DNA of 64,000 bases from Treponema sp. (GTDB lineage Bacteria; Spirochaetota; Spirochaetia; Treponematales; Treponemataceae), in assembly GCA_024693045.1 (NCBI GenBank), contig JAILLQ010000038.1, forward strand, positions 22,978-86,977, in the 5' to 3' direction. Below are positions 41,898 through 50,979 of the stretch, in pieces. The notes under the pieces are model-generated. The model was not told the origin of the DNA. It did not search any database and saw nothing but the letters and a program-made list of their open reading frames with translations. Position 1 is the first letter of the stretch. The number at the start of each line of letters is the position of its first letter. The position numbers and the translations under genes were made by a program.

Positions 41898-43964
41898 CTA
41901 AGCATCAATTTCTTCAGAAAGGTGATGAACAATAAAATCTCTTCTCTGAGGTGTATTTTTTCCCATATAAAATTCCAATACATTAGGAACATTTTTCAAA
42001 GTCTGAATATTTACAGGAGTCAAATGGATTCCTACATCTTCAGAATCACCTTCTTTTCTTTCATGAATAAACTGGCCAAATTCATTCGGACTGATTTCTC
42101 CAAGACCTTTGAATCGGGTAGTTTCACAACCTTTTCCAAGTTCCTTCTGAGCCTTGTCACGACTGTCTTCTGAATAACAATAAATTGTCTTTGTTTTATT
42201 CCTAACCCTAAAAAGTGGTGTTTCCAAAATAAACACATGACCGGTAAGCACAAGTTCTTCAAAATATAAAAGCAAATAGGTCATAACTAAATTGCGAATA
42301 TGAAAACCGTCGTTATCGGCATCGGTAGCGATTACAATCTTATTGTAACGAAGGCCTTCAACATCATTTTGAATACCCAAGCTGAATGTCAAATTTTTAA
42401 GTTCTTCATTTTCGTAGAGGGCAGTTTTTTTACGCCCGTACATATTTTCAGGTTTTCCACGCAAACTAAAAATTGCCTGATAAGACACATCTCGTGAACC
42501 TACCATAGATCCAGTCGCAGAATCACCCTCAGTAATGAAAATCATTGAGTTTGCACCCTTTGCGCCGTCCTGTAAGTGGTAACGGCAATCCTTGAGTTTT
42601 GGAATGCGCAAAGAAACTGTTTTTGCGGCTTCCCTAACCTGCTTAGCAGTTACATTATTGATTTCATCACGGGCTTTCATATTTCGGATGATTTTTTCTT
42701 CAAGAGCACCAGCAACATCAGGATTATGTCTAAGCCAGTCATCAACCGCTGCCTGTGTTTCCTGAATTATAGGAGCCCTGATTTCTACATTTCCAAGTTT
42801 ATTTTTTGTCTGACTTGTAAACATTGGATTATCCAGACCAATCTTTAAGCCAACCAAAAGACCACAGGTAACATCTTTTTCGTCATAATCTTTTTTAAAG
42901 AAAGAATTTACACCTTTAGTAAAACCATCAAGGAAGGCTGTAACATGAGTACCACCATCTTCTGTAGACTGCCCGTTAACAAATGAATATACAAACTTAT
43001 CAAGACTGGCAGTATGAGTTAATACAAATTCAAGATTTTCACCTTTGTAATTAAAGAGCTTGTAAACTGGATTACTAACCCCTTCCATTTCGTGAATCAA
43101 AAGATCTTCAAGACCATTTTCACTTACAAAAATATTTCCGTTACAATTGATTTTTAATCCTGGATTTAAATATGCATAATTCCACAGACGTTTTTCTACC
43201 ATGTCCATATTGAACTTATATTTTCCAAACATCTGGGTATCTGGTACAAATTCAAGATAAGTCCCATTTTTTACGCCAGGCTTTGTATTTCCAGTGTGAG
43301 AAGATTTTTTAACCCCTCTTTCGTATTCAACAACAGCCATCTTGCCATCGCGAACACTAGCAGCTCTAAAATATGAAGAAAGAGCATTAGTAGCCTTAAT
43401 ACCAACACCATTCATACCGATAGCCTGTTTAAATACATTATTGTTGTACTTAGCACCAGTATTTACATCGCTTACACACTGTTCAAGTTTTCCCAGAGGA
43501 ATTCCTCGTCCGTAATCACGAATTTTTACTCTACCGTCTTTAATTTCAACATCAATTTTGTCCCCAAAACCCTGAGAAAATTCGTCAATAGAATTATCAA
43601 TACCTTCTTTCAGGAGGATATAAATTCCGTCATTTTCGTTTGATCCATCCCCTAAGGAACCAATATACATTCCCGGTCTAAGGCGAATATGTTCCAGCCC
43701 CTCAAGATGAAGAATGGCATTTTCATCATATGCCACGCTGGCAGATTTTTTTTCACTTTTTTTTGCAGAAACCTTACTGATAGTTACTTTTTCAATTGAT
43801 TTTTTACTTTCTGTCTTTGCTGCTACAGTTTCTTTTTTTTCTTTACTAACTTTAGAAACACTATTATCTTTATCAACTTTTTTTTGATTTACCGATTTTT
43901 CAGCAGTAAATAATTCCTTCTGTTCAGAAGAAGCTTTTTTAGTTATCTTTTTTTCCTCACCCAT
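41898..43964 (-). CDS. Type IIA topoisomerase B subunit (ParE/GyrB-like) with lysine-rich N-terminal tail
   Basis: The 688-residue protein has the GHKL ATPase region (RPGMYIGSLGD, GIDNSIDE, GRGIPLG, GMNGVGIKATNAL), the transducer with QTKNKLG, and the TOPRIM motifs ITEGDSATG and DADNDGFHI. It lacks the extra insert of Gram-negative GyrB and looks like the ParE-type second B subunit of spirochaetes. The first ~78 residues before the GHKL domain are a low-complexity Lys/Ser/Glu tail (KKSEKKSA and similar), absent from most relatives. The promoter TTGAAA, 18 nt, TATACT ends six bases before the ATG, predicting a leaderless mRNA. No parC/gyrA is adjacent. Confidence 0.85.
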   Translation of the reverse strand: MGEEKKITKKASSEQKELFTAEKSVNQKKVDKDNSVSKVSKEKKETVAAKTESKKSIEKVTISKVSAKKSEKKSASVAYDENAILHLEGLEHIRLRPGMYIGSLGDGSNENDGIYILLKEGIDNSIDEFSQGFGDKIDVEIKDGRVKIRDYGRGIPLGKLEQCVSDVNTGAKYNNNVFKQAIGMNGVGIKATNALSSYFRAASVRDGKMAVVEYERGVKKSSHTGNTKPGVKNGTYLEFVPDTQMFGKYKFNMDMVEKRLWNYAYLNPGLKINCNGNIFVSENGLEDLLIHEMEGVSNPVYKLFNYKGENLEFVLTHTASLDKFVYSFVNGQSTEDGGTHVTAFLDGFTKGVNSFFKKDYDEKDVTCGLLVGLKIGLDNPMFTSQTKNKLGNVEIRAPIIQETQAAVDDWLRHNPDVAGALEEKIIRNMKARDEINNVTAKQVREAAKTVSLRIPKLKDCRYHLQDGAKGANSMIFITEGDSATGSMVGSRDVSYQAIFSLRGKPENMYGRKKTALYENEELKNLTFSLGIQNDVEGLRYNKIVIATDADNDGFHIRNLVMTYLLLYFEELVLTGHVFILETPLFRVRNKTKTIYCYSEDSRDKAQKELGKGCETTRFKGLGEISPNEFGQFIHERKEGDSEDVGIHLTPVNIQTLKNVPNVLEFYMGKNTPQRRDFIVHHLSEEIDA

Positions 43965-44005
43965 ATGTATAGTATAAAACAGTAGAGATGAATTTTCAAC
44001 TGCGA

Positions 44006-44036
44006 AAAAAAAAGCCGCCCTATAAAAAGGCGGCCT
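44006..44036 (-). terminator. Terminator of the oadGAB operon
   Basis: Read on the minus strand: GCCGCC, loop TTTTTATAG, GGCGGC, then nine Ts (44006-44014), 19 nt past the oadB stop. Confidence 0.9.
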
Positions 44037-44054
44037 ATTTAGCTTATGATTAAA

Positions 44055-45488
44055 TTACTGTCCGAATGTTGCGATAAATACACCGGCTGCAATAGCAGTT
44101 CCGATTACGCCGGCAACATTTGGTCCCATTGCGTTCATCAAAAGGAAGTTTGATGGATCATATTCCAATCCAACTTTGTTTGATACGCGGGCTGCCATAG
44201 GAACGGCAGAAACTCCGGCAGAACCAATAAGAGGATTGATCTTCTTTCCCTTTGGAAGGAAAAGGTTCATAAATTTAGCCATCAGAATACCACCTGCAGA
44301 TGCAACGGCAAATGCTAACAATCCCAAAAGTATAATACCGATAGAGTTTGGATTGATAATCTTTTCAGGAGCCATCTGACTTCCTACACCCAATGAAAGA
44401 AGAATTGAAACTATGTTCATAAGTTCGTTTTCCATTGTCTTAGAAAGTCTTTCTACAACACCACACTGTTTTACAAAGTTACCGAATGCAAGCATACCAA
44501 TAAGAGGACATGCAGGAGGCAAAAGCAAGATTGTAATTACAAGAAGCATAAGTGGGAATAAAATCTTTTCTGTTTTACTTACTTCACGAAGCTGATCCAT
44601 ACGGATTTCTCTTTCTTTCTGTGTTGTAAGAAGTTTCATAATTGGAGGCTGAATCATTGGTACAAGAGCCATATAAGAGTAAGCCGCAACAGCGATTACA
44701 GCCATAAGCTCAGGAGCAAGTTTAGCAGAAACATAGATTGATGTTGGACCATCTGCACCACCAATAATAGAAATAGCAGCAGCCTGAAGAATATTGTAGT
44801 TGATTCCAGGAATCAAGTTCATAAGAGCTACACCAAAGAGAGTAAAGAATACACCAAGCTGAGCTGCACCACCAAGAATAGCCATCTTAGGATTAGCAAT
44901 AAGAGGACCAAAGTCTGTCATTGCACCAATACCCATAAAAATAAGCATTGGGAAGAATTCGTTACCTACACCAGCTTTATAGATGATGCTCAACATTCCG
45001 TCTGGAGCAAGACCCATATTTGCACCTGGGATATTAACAAGAATTGTACCAAATCCAATTGGAATCAAAAGGAGAGGTTCAAATCCTTTTGCTGCACCAA
45101 GATAAACGATTAAGAAACCAATCGCAATCATAACAACATACTGCCAGCCAGGAGCTTTTTTGCCGGCAAAAGGATCTTTTTTTGCAGCAAGCTCTTTAGC
45201 TTCTTCAGCAGCTTTTTCAGCAGCGATTTCTTCGGCAGTCTGCTTGTGAATCATTTTGTAGATACCTGTAGACTTACCAATATTTTTGAAAAACTTTGAA
45301 GCGGAAATATCATATTTTCCGTTCCAATCTTCAGTACCAGTGATTACTCTGTCCATGCCAGTATGTTCAGAAACTGTATTGTCCTGAGCAAATGCTCGTG
45401 TTCCAAGAGAAATAACTGAAGCACAAAGCATAATAGCAAGCATTACCAGAGCAATTTTTTTATTATTTTCTGTTCTAGTAGTTATCAT
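44055..45488 (-). CDS. oadB: Sodium-translocating decarboxylase beta subunit
   Basis: OadB/MmdB/GcdB is the membrane subunit that decarboxylates carboxybiotin and expels 1-2 Na+. The 477-residue protein has an N-terminal TM (16-36) and a ~75-residue insert with an [19 protein letters not shown] helix. The conserved core follows: [15 protein letters not shown], the sodium-site motif [22 protein letters not shown], and [13 protein letters not shown]. Other OadB proteins usually begin at the core, so the front extension is unusual but plausible. It is third in oadG-oadA-oadB with a 12-bp gap and an AGGAAG site. Confidence 0.95.
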   Translation of the reverse strand: MITTRTENNKKIALVMLAIMLCASVISLGTRAFAQDNTVSEHTGMDRVITGTEDWNGKYDISASKFFKNIGKSTGIYKMIHKQTAEEIAAEKAAEEAKELAAKKDPFAGKKAPGWQYVVMIAIGFLIVYLGAAKGFEPLLLIPIGFGTILVNIPGANMGLAPDGMLSIIYKAGVGNEFFPMLIFMGIGAMTDFGPLIANPKMAILGGAAQLGVFFTLFGVALMNLIPGINYNILQAAAISIIGGADGPTSIYVSAKLAPELMAVIAVAAYSYMALVPMIQPPIMKLLTTQKEREIRMDQLREVSKTEKILFPLMLLVITILLLPPACPLIGMLAFGNFVKQCGVVERLSKTMENELMNIVSILLSLGVGSQMAPEKIINPNSIGIILLGLLAFAVASAGGILMAKFMNLFLPKGKKINPLIGSAGVSAVPMAARVSNKVGLEYDPSNFLLMNAMGPNVAGVIGTAIAAGVFIATFGQ

Positions 45489-45500
45489 ATTTCTTCCTAA

Positions 45501-47579
45501 TTACTGAATTTCAGCAAGCTGCTGACCGTTAGAAACCTGTGTTCCAGTTGGAACGATGAAGTGAACCTTACCAGCTGAACCAGCTTTGATTTCGAGTTCC
45601 ATCTTCATTGATTCAATATACATAATTGTTGTATCAGCCTGTACAGCTTCACCATCAGCTACATTGTAGCGAAGAAGTGTTCCTGCAACAGGAGCGTTTA
45701 CAGGTTTTCCACCAGTTGGGGCAGCAGGAGCAGCGGCTACAGGTGCAGCAGCTGGTGCAGCGGCAGGAGCTGGAGCAGCAGGAGCAGTAACAGTACCACC
45801 GATAGCACCCAATTCCTGACCAGAAGTTACCTGACTTCCTGGCTGAACAGTGAATGAAACTGTACCATCAGCAACAGCTTTTACTTCGAGTTCCATCTTC
45901 ATTGATTCAAGGATAATAACTGTGTCACCCTTCTTTACAGAAGCACCAGAATCAACAGCATATCGGAGAAGTGTTCCTGCAACAGGAGAAGTGATTTTTG
46001 CACCACCAGTAACTACAGGAGCTGCAGCAACAGGAGCAGCGGCAGCAGGAGCCTTTCCAGCAGCACCAAATCCTACATTATATGCTGTACCGTTTACATT
46101 GATATTTCCCTTACCGTCTGAAGTTACATTGTAAGAAGTACCGTTTACTGTAACTGTATAAGAACCACCATTTGAAGCCTTTGGAGCTGCACTTGTAACA
46201 GCAGGAGTTCCAAACTTTTCTTTAGCGTCAACAGGTCCGTTTGCACGAGTCTTAAAGAATCCAGAAGCTACCTTAGGGAACATAGCGTATGTCAAAGTAT
46301 CTTCAACAGAACCGTCACCACCATTTTCCTTAGCTTCTTTTACCATTTTATCCCATTCAGGTTCAATCAAGTCAGCTGGACGGCATTCAACAACCTTATC
46401 CATCTTGTTCTGTTCAAGAGCCTTCTTTACGAGATCCTTGTTTGGTTCTGCAGGAAGACGACCGTATTTTCCTGTAAGAAGATCACGGAATTCACCTGTC
46501 ATTCTTTCATAACGACCAAAGAGTACATTGAATACAGCCTGAGTACCTACAATCTGTGATGTTGGTGTTACAAGAGGAACATATCCGATATCCTTGTGAA
46601 CCTTTGGAAGTTCTTCAAGAACAGCGTCCATCTTATCACCTGCACCCTGCTGTTTAAGCTGGCTTTCAAGGTTAGAAAGCATACCACCTGGTACCTGAGA
46701 AAGAAGAATACGTGTATCAGCACCAAGGAATTTAGATTCAAGTGAAGCGTAATGAGTACGAACTTCACGGAAATAAGCTGCAAGTTCAAGAAGAGCCTTT
46801 GTATCAAGTTCTGTATCAAAATCAGTACCCTTGAGCATTTCTACTACAGTTTCAGTAGGAGAGTGGCTTGTACCCATAGACATAGAAGAAATTGCTGTAT
46901 CAAGAACATCAGCACCAGCTTCTGCAGCTTTGAGCAATGTTGCAACAGAAAGACCTGTTGTAGCATGTGAGTGAATTTCGATAGGAAGATCAACCTTTGC
47001 TTTGATAGCTTTTACAAGTTCATAAGCATCATAAGGTTTTAAAAGACCTGACATATCTTTAATACAAATTGAGTTTGCACCGAATTCGGCATATTTTTTT
47101 GCAAGAGAAGCATATTTTTCAATTGTGTGGAAAGGTGTTACTGCATAAGAAATAGCCATCTGAACATGCTTTCCTGATTTTACAGCAGCCTTTGTAGCTC
47201 TTTCCAAGTTGCGAGGGTCGTTACAAGCGTCAAAAATACGGAATACATCGATACCATTCTTTGCAGCTGTTTCAACAAACTTATCTACAACATCATCTGC
47301 ATAGTGGCGGTAACCAAGAAGGTTCTGTCCACGCAAAAGCATCATGATTTTATTATTTGGAAGTGCTGCATGAAGTTTTCTAAGTCTTTCCCATGGATCT
47401 TCATTCAAAAAGCGGATACAAGAGTCGTATGTAGCACCACCCCATCCTTCAATAAACTTATAACCGATTTTATCAAGCATTGGACAAGCAGGAAGCATAT
47501 CTGCTGTTGTCATACGAGTAGCGTGAAGACTCTGGTGAGCATCACGAATTGCAAGTTCAGTAATTCCAACTTTTGCCAT
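45501..47579 (-). CDS. oadA: Oxaloacetate decarboxylase alpha subunit with two tandem biotinyl domains
   Basis: The N-terminal ~450 residues are the pyruvate-carboxylase-type carboxyltransferase TIM barrel (TELAIRDAHQSLHATRM, GGATYDSCIRFLNEDPWERLR, metal-binding IHSHATTG). The C-terminus has two biotinyl domains, each with ESMKME. The biotin lysines are about Lys561 and Lys659, 98 residues apart and joined by an Ala/Pro linker. Ordinary OadA has one. The enzyme transfers CO2 from oxaloacetate (or a related acid) to biotin, and OadB then drives Na+ export. It lies 20 bp after oadG with a GAGG site. Confidence 0.95.
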   Translation of the reverse strand: MAKVGITELAIRDAHQSLHATRMTTADMLPACPMLDKIGYKFIEGWGGATYDSCIRFLNEDPWERLRKLHAALPNNKIMMLLRGQNLLGYRHYADDVVDKFVETAAKNGIDVFRIFDACNDPRNLERATKAAVKSGKHVQMAISYAVTPFHTIEKYASLAKKYAEFGANSICIKDMSGLLKPYDAYELVKAIKAKVDLPIEIHSHATTGLSVATLLKAAEAGADVLDTAISSMSMGTSHSPTETVVEMLKGTDFDTELDTKALLELAAYFREVRTHYASLESKFLGADTRILLSQVPGGMLSNLESQLKQQGAGDKMDAVLEELPKVHKDIGYVPLVTPTSQIVGTQAVFNVLFGRYERMTGEFRDLLTGKYGRLPAEPNKDLVKKALEQNKMDKVVECRPADLIEPEWDKMVKEAKENGGDGSVEDTLTYAMFPKVASGFFKTRANGPVDAKEKFGTPAVTSAAPKASNGGSYTVTVNGTSYNVTSDGKGNINVNGTAYNVGFGAAGKAPAAAAPVAAAPVVTGGAKITSPVAGTLLRYAVDSGASVKKGDTVIILESMKMELEVKAVADGTVSFTVQPGSQVTSGQELGAIGGTVTAPAAPAPAAAPAAAPVAAAPAAPTGGKPVNAPVAGTLLRYNVADGEAVQADTTIMYIESMKMELEIKAGSAGKVHFIVPTGTQVSNGQQLAEIQ
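45591..45616 (-). repeat. Exact 26-bp repeat in oadA, copy 1
   Basis: The sequence coding the biotin-attachment motif IESMKMELE is identical over 26 bp at 45591-45616 and 45885-45910, a spacing of 294 bp or 98 codons. It reflects the biotinyl-domain duplication. The flanking codons have diverged. Confidence 0.85.
45885..45910 (-). repeat. Exact 26-bp repeat in oadA, copy 2
   Basis: Second copy of the biotin-attachment segment, identical to 45591-45616. Confidence 0.85.
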
Positions 47580-47599
47580 TTTTTTAACCTCTTAATTAA

Positions 47600-47869
47600 T
47601 TAAACTGATTCTTTTTCGCGGATTGCAGCGGCAATTGCAGCAATAACCGCACCCTGATCAACAGCCGCAGCTGCAGGACGAACAGCAGCAGGAGCCGCTG
47701 CTTTAGAAGACTTTGTTGTCTTCACTTCACTCTTATCAAGTTTAAATGCACGGACGACAGCATGAAGCAGGCCCATACACATAATCAAGATAATAATGAA
47801 GGAAAATACAACACTCATACCAAGCACAGTCAAAAGCCCGCTCTGACCAAGCATATCAGATATTGTCAT
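47600..47869 (-). CDS. oadG: Sodium-pump decarboxylase gamma subunit
   Basis: The 89-residue protein has one transmembrane helix near 15-38 (LTVLGMSVVFSFIIILIMCMGLLHAVV), an Ala/Pro linker, and a short C-terminal segment ending IAAAIREKESV. This is the usual small OadG organisation that ties the alpha subunit to the membrane beta subunit. It is first in the oadGAB operon with an AGGGGG ribosome site. A histidine-rich zinc end, as in Klebsiella OadG, is absent. Confidence 0.88.
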   Translation of the reverse strand: MTISDMLGQSGLLTVLGMSVVFSFIIILIMCMGLLHAVVRAFKLDKSEVKTTKSSKAAAPAAVRPAAAAVDQGAVIAAIAAAIREKESV

Positions 47870-48002
47870 ATATCCCCCTAAAATTCGGACAATTTTTTCA
47901 ATTTAAAATCTTGTTTCTAGAGTATAAATCAATATGTGTATCTTTTCTAGCATTGAAGACCATAAAAATGTATTTTCAGAGAATGATTTTGAGACTATAA
48001 TA

Positions 48003-48704
48003 ATGGAACTTATGTTTCTAATTATATTTCTAATTTCGACAGGACTTTTTTTAATCAGTGCAGTACTTCAAACAATAGGATACTGCAAGAAAATCAATAT
48101 TATGGAATATATCGCAAAGCCACTAATGTATGCCTCATTGATTTCTGCGGCTGTTTTTGCCCTTATTCCACGACTTCCAGATTCCTACAATATTCTAATA
48201 TGCACCTGTATTGCTCTGGGACTTGGAATGCTTGCTGCCTGCCTTTTACTTGCCCCGAAAAGAAAAAGATTTTTGATTGCCAGCATGCTAAGCTTTACTC
48301 TTTCTTCAACAGGTTGGCTTTGTCTTATCTGGCCTTCTTTTAAACTTTTTTCGCCAAATCCATACATAACAGTAGTATTGCTAGTGATTTACACAACCTT
48401 ATTTGTTTTATTCGTCTTATTTGAAATCGGAAAAAAATCACCAGTAAAAATCGCAGGTATTTTTGTATACCTTCTTCCTATTATGGTATTCCACTATGCA
48501 ACAATTTTAACCTTACTTGGGCAGCCTAAACTTTACTCAGCAATTTTAACTGCAGGAAGCACATGTCTTTTAGTTTCTCAAGCTTTTATCGTAAAAGGTT
48601 TCTTTAAAAAAGCAAGTCCGAGCATTCGATTTGCCCGGACTATAGTGTTTTCAATTTCTCAACTGGCAATTACTGCCGGTTTTATTGTAATGGTAACTTT
48701 TTAG
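48003..48704 (+). CDS. Multi-pass membrane protein, YhhN (lysoplasmalogenase)-like
   Basis: From the ATG at 48003 the protein is 233 residues with about eight helices. Its layout resembles YhhN/TMEM86: YIAKPLMYASLI near the second helix, a SMLSFTLSSTGWL helix, VLLVIYTTLFVLFVLF, and a final RTIVFSISQLAITAGFIVMV helix. Relatives hydrolyse the vinyl ether of lysoplasmalogens, and plasmalogens occur in some anaerobes. The start is uncertain. A TATAAT at 47996-48001 would favour 48003 or 48012, while a longer frame opens at 47934. The end overlaps dapB by 4 bp, convergent. Confidence 0.55.
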   Translation: MELMFLIIFLISTGLFLISAVLQTIGYCKKINIMEYIAKPLMYASLISAAVFALIPRLPDSYNILICTCIALGLGMLAACLLLAPKRKRFLIASMLSFTLSSTGWLCLIWPSFKLFSPNPYITVVLLVIYTTLFVLFVLFEIGKKSPVKIAGIFVYLLPIMVFHYATILTLLGQPKLYSAILTAGSTCLLVSQAFIVKGFFKKASPSIRFARTIVFSISQLAITAGFIVMVTF

Positions 48705-49480
48705 AATAAATCTTTCATTCCATAAAGTTTACCTTTTGTAAGTCTGCCTGTTTTTACAGCTTCAGAAAGGCGTTCCAGTGCATGAACTGAACCCATTGCA
48801 AAACCTTCACGGCTTCTTGCACGATGTGTAATTTCGATTGTATCAGCCTTACTGTCAAAGAATACTGTATGCGTTCCAGGAATTGAGCCACAGCGGGTTG
48901 AAGATACATGAAGCTGATTTGCTTTTGGTCTTTCATGGAAGGCGTCTGTTACAATTTCATCCTTCTTCTTTGTGTTTGCAAGAATTGTTTCTGCAAGAGT
49001 AATTGCTGTTCCACTTGGACTATCGGCTTTCTGATTGTGATGAGCTTCCCAGGTTGCAATATCATATTCAGGATAGGCTTCCATGATTTTTACAGCTTCG
49101 GCGACAATCTTGTAAAGCATATTTACACCGATAGAAAAATTAGAGCTTGTCATTATAATTCCGCCGCATTCAGAAGCCAATTTATTTACTTCTTCCTGTT
49201 TATCATTCCAACCGGTAGTTCCAACAACAATTGGAAGACCAAGAGGAAGAAGAGCCTTTATGTTTCCCATGACAGCAGTAGGATGACTGAATTCAATTAC
49301 CCCTTCAGCTCCACTTGATTTTACAGCTCTTGCAACAGCTTCATAATCACCAGAAGCAATTTTTACGCTGGCATCATTAGAAACTACATCCACTGTTGCA
49401 ACAACTTCGTGACCACAAGATTTAGCACATTCTTCAATCATGTGCCCCATTTTACCATATCCAACTAACGCAATTTTCAT
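48701..49480 (-). CDS. dapB: 4-hydroxy-tetrahydrodipicolinate reductase
   Basis: DapB reduces the dihydrodipicolinate precursor in lysine/diaminopimelate synthesis. The 259-residue protein has the nucleotide-binding VGYGKMGHMIEE, GTTGWN, SSNFSIGVN, the catalytic-region HHNQKADSPSGTA and the C-terminal SREGFAMGSVHAL. It lies downstream of lysC (78-bp gap) on the same strand. The two encode pathway steps, though dapA is not here. No lysine riboswitch fits the short upstream region. Confidence 0.96.
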   Translation of the reverse strand: MKIALVGYGKMGHMIEECAKSCGHEVVATVDVVSNDASVKIASGDYEAVARAVKSSGAEGVIEFSHPTAVMGNIKALLPLGLPIVVGTTGWNDKQEEVNKLASECGGIIMTSSNFSIGVNMLYKIVAEAVKIMEAYPEYDIATWEAHHNQKADSPSGTAITLAETILANTKKKDEIVTDAFHERPKANQLHVSSTRCGSIPGTHTVFFDSKADTIEITHRARSREGFAMGSVHALERLSEAVKTGRLTKGKLYGMKDLF

Positions 49481-49558
49481 TTATAAAATCCCAAAGGAAG
49501 TCAAAAATAATAAAACCGGAACTTTCTTCCTGTAAAACCCCGACTCTATAGCTAAATA

Positions 49559-50884
49559 TTAATCAAAGTAAGCCTTGTGTAAAATTGTAATAGCCTTATC
49601 CGCTTCGTCATCATTTACGATAAAACTGATATTTACCTTACTTGCACCCTGGCTAATCATCTGTACATTAATTCCTTCCTCTGAAAGGGCTTCAAAGCCA
49701 GAAGAAAGAATATCACTTGAATGAAGAACATCACAGATAATTGTTATGATTGCTCGATTTTTGCGAACGCTAACATCACAAGCTCTGCTTAAATCTTCCA
49801 CAAGCCCTTCCAGCTTTTCTTTGCCACTAACTGTACAAGAAACAGAAACTTCAGAAGTTGCAATAACATCGATTGAAATGTTCCACTTGAGGAAATTATT
49901 AAAGATATGTGCAAGGAAACCGCAGGCACCAAGCATACGATTAGAAACCATATCGATAAGCTGAACGTGCTTTACAGAAGTAATAGCACATACAGGAGGA
50001 ACTTTCCCGCTGTGTTTTTCTACTATAATAGTACCTTTACTTTCGATATTGTAAGAATTCTTTACACGAACTGGAGTTCCGCTTTTACGAACAGGAACCA
50101 TAGAACGCGGATGCAGAACCTGAGAACCGAACATTGCAAGTTCCTGAGCTTCTTCGTAAGTTACCTCTGGAACAGGTTTAGCTTCTTTTACTACTCTAGG
50201 GTCTGTAGTAAGAATGCCGTCTACATCTTTCCAGGTCTGAACTTCTTCAGCATTCATTGCAGCACCAATCATTGTTGCGGTAAGGTCAGAACCACCTCTA
50301 CCCAAAGTTGTGATGATGCCTTTTTTATCTTTTGCGATAAAACCTGTTACTATTGGAATTTCGTTATCTTTTCCTTCCTTGTAAGAAGTCAAATATTTTG
50401 GAATATTTTCCCAGGTTTCGTCCAAGACTTCTGCACTCATGTAATTTGAGTCGCTGACAAATCCAACATCCCAGGCATCATAGAACTTTGCAGGAATGCC
50501 CTGACTTTCAAGATAAGAAGCCATCATGCGAACAGACATTCTTTCACCAAAAGAAACAAGATAGTCACGGCTGCGTTTACTGATTTCCTTCAACATAGAG
50601 ATTCCAGTAAGAAGAGTCTTGAGTTCGTTTAATAATGACTCAATTGTGTCTATATTAATCCCAAGCTCTTTTGCGGTGTCTTCATGAAGTTTTGCAACAC
50701 CAGCAACATCAACAGTACCTGTAACAGCAAGGTCAGCTGCTTCCAATAGATGGTCAGTAGTATCTCCCATTGCGCTTAATACAACAACAGGACGTTTTTC
50801 CTTGTATGCCTGAATAATAGAGGCAACATGTTTGATTCTTTCTGCATTGGCAACTGAAGAGCCGCCGAATTTCATAACTATCAT
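49559..50884 (-). CDS. lysC: Aspartate kinase
   Basis: LysC phosphorylates aspartate, the first step to lysine, threonine and methionine. The 441-residue protein starts MIVMKFGGSSV. It has the kinase blocks TLGRGGSDLTATMIGAA and DGILTTDPR, then two ACT domains (VQLIDMVSNRMLGACGFLAHIF and DILSSGFEALSEEGINVQMISQGAS) that normally bind the feedback effector. It is a monofunctional kinase without a homoserine dehydrogenase fusion. The promoter TTGAAC (50922-50917), 17 nt, TATTTT (50899-50894) sits 9 nt before the ATG and no Shine-Dalgarno is seen. Confidence 0.96.
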   Translation of the reverse strand: MIVMKFGGSSVANAERIKHVASIIQAYKEKRPVVVLSAMGDTTDHLLEAADLAVTGTVDVAGVAKLHEDTAKELGINIDTIESLLNELKTLLTGISMLKEISKRSRDYLVSFGERMSVRMMASYLESQGIPAKFYDAWDVGFVSDSNYMSAEVLDETWENIPKYLTSYKEGKDNEIPIVTGFIAKDKKGIITTLGRGGSDLTATMIGAAMNAEEVQTWKDVDGILTTDPRVVKEAKPVPEVTYEEAQELAMFGSQVLHPRSMVPVRKSGTPVRVKNSYNIESKGTIIVEKHSGKVPPVCAITSVKHVQLIDMVSNRMLGACGFLAHIFNNFLKWNISIDVIATSEVSVSCTVSGKEKLEGLVEDLSRACDVSVRKNRAIITIICDVLHSSDILSSGFEALSEEGINVQMISQGASKVNISFIVNDDEADKAITILHKAYFD

Positions 50885-50979
50885 AATATATAGAAAATAA
50901 CGGTTTTAACGTCTTTGTTCAATTAAAATCGAATTATATCCGCTTTTCATTCCACCCGTTTTACCTTTATATTTACTAT

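Noticed and set aside
45591..45910. OadA repeat as a simple tandem-repeat artefact
   Set aside because: Outside the 26-bp core the two domains differ at many codons, which fits an old duplication better than an assembly duplication.
47934..48002. N-terminal extension of the YhhN-like protein from 47934
   Set aside because: The extension is hydrophilic, lacks a ribosome site, and the family normally begins with the first helix. It cannot be fully excluded.
48885..50979. Lysine riboswitch or T-box for dapB/lysC
   Set aside because: The upstream gaps are under 100 nt and the lysC promoter is only 9 nt from its ATG, leaving no leader.
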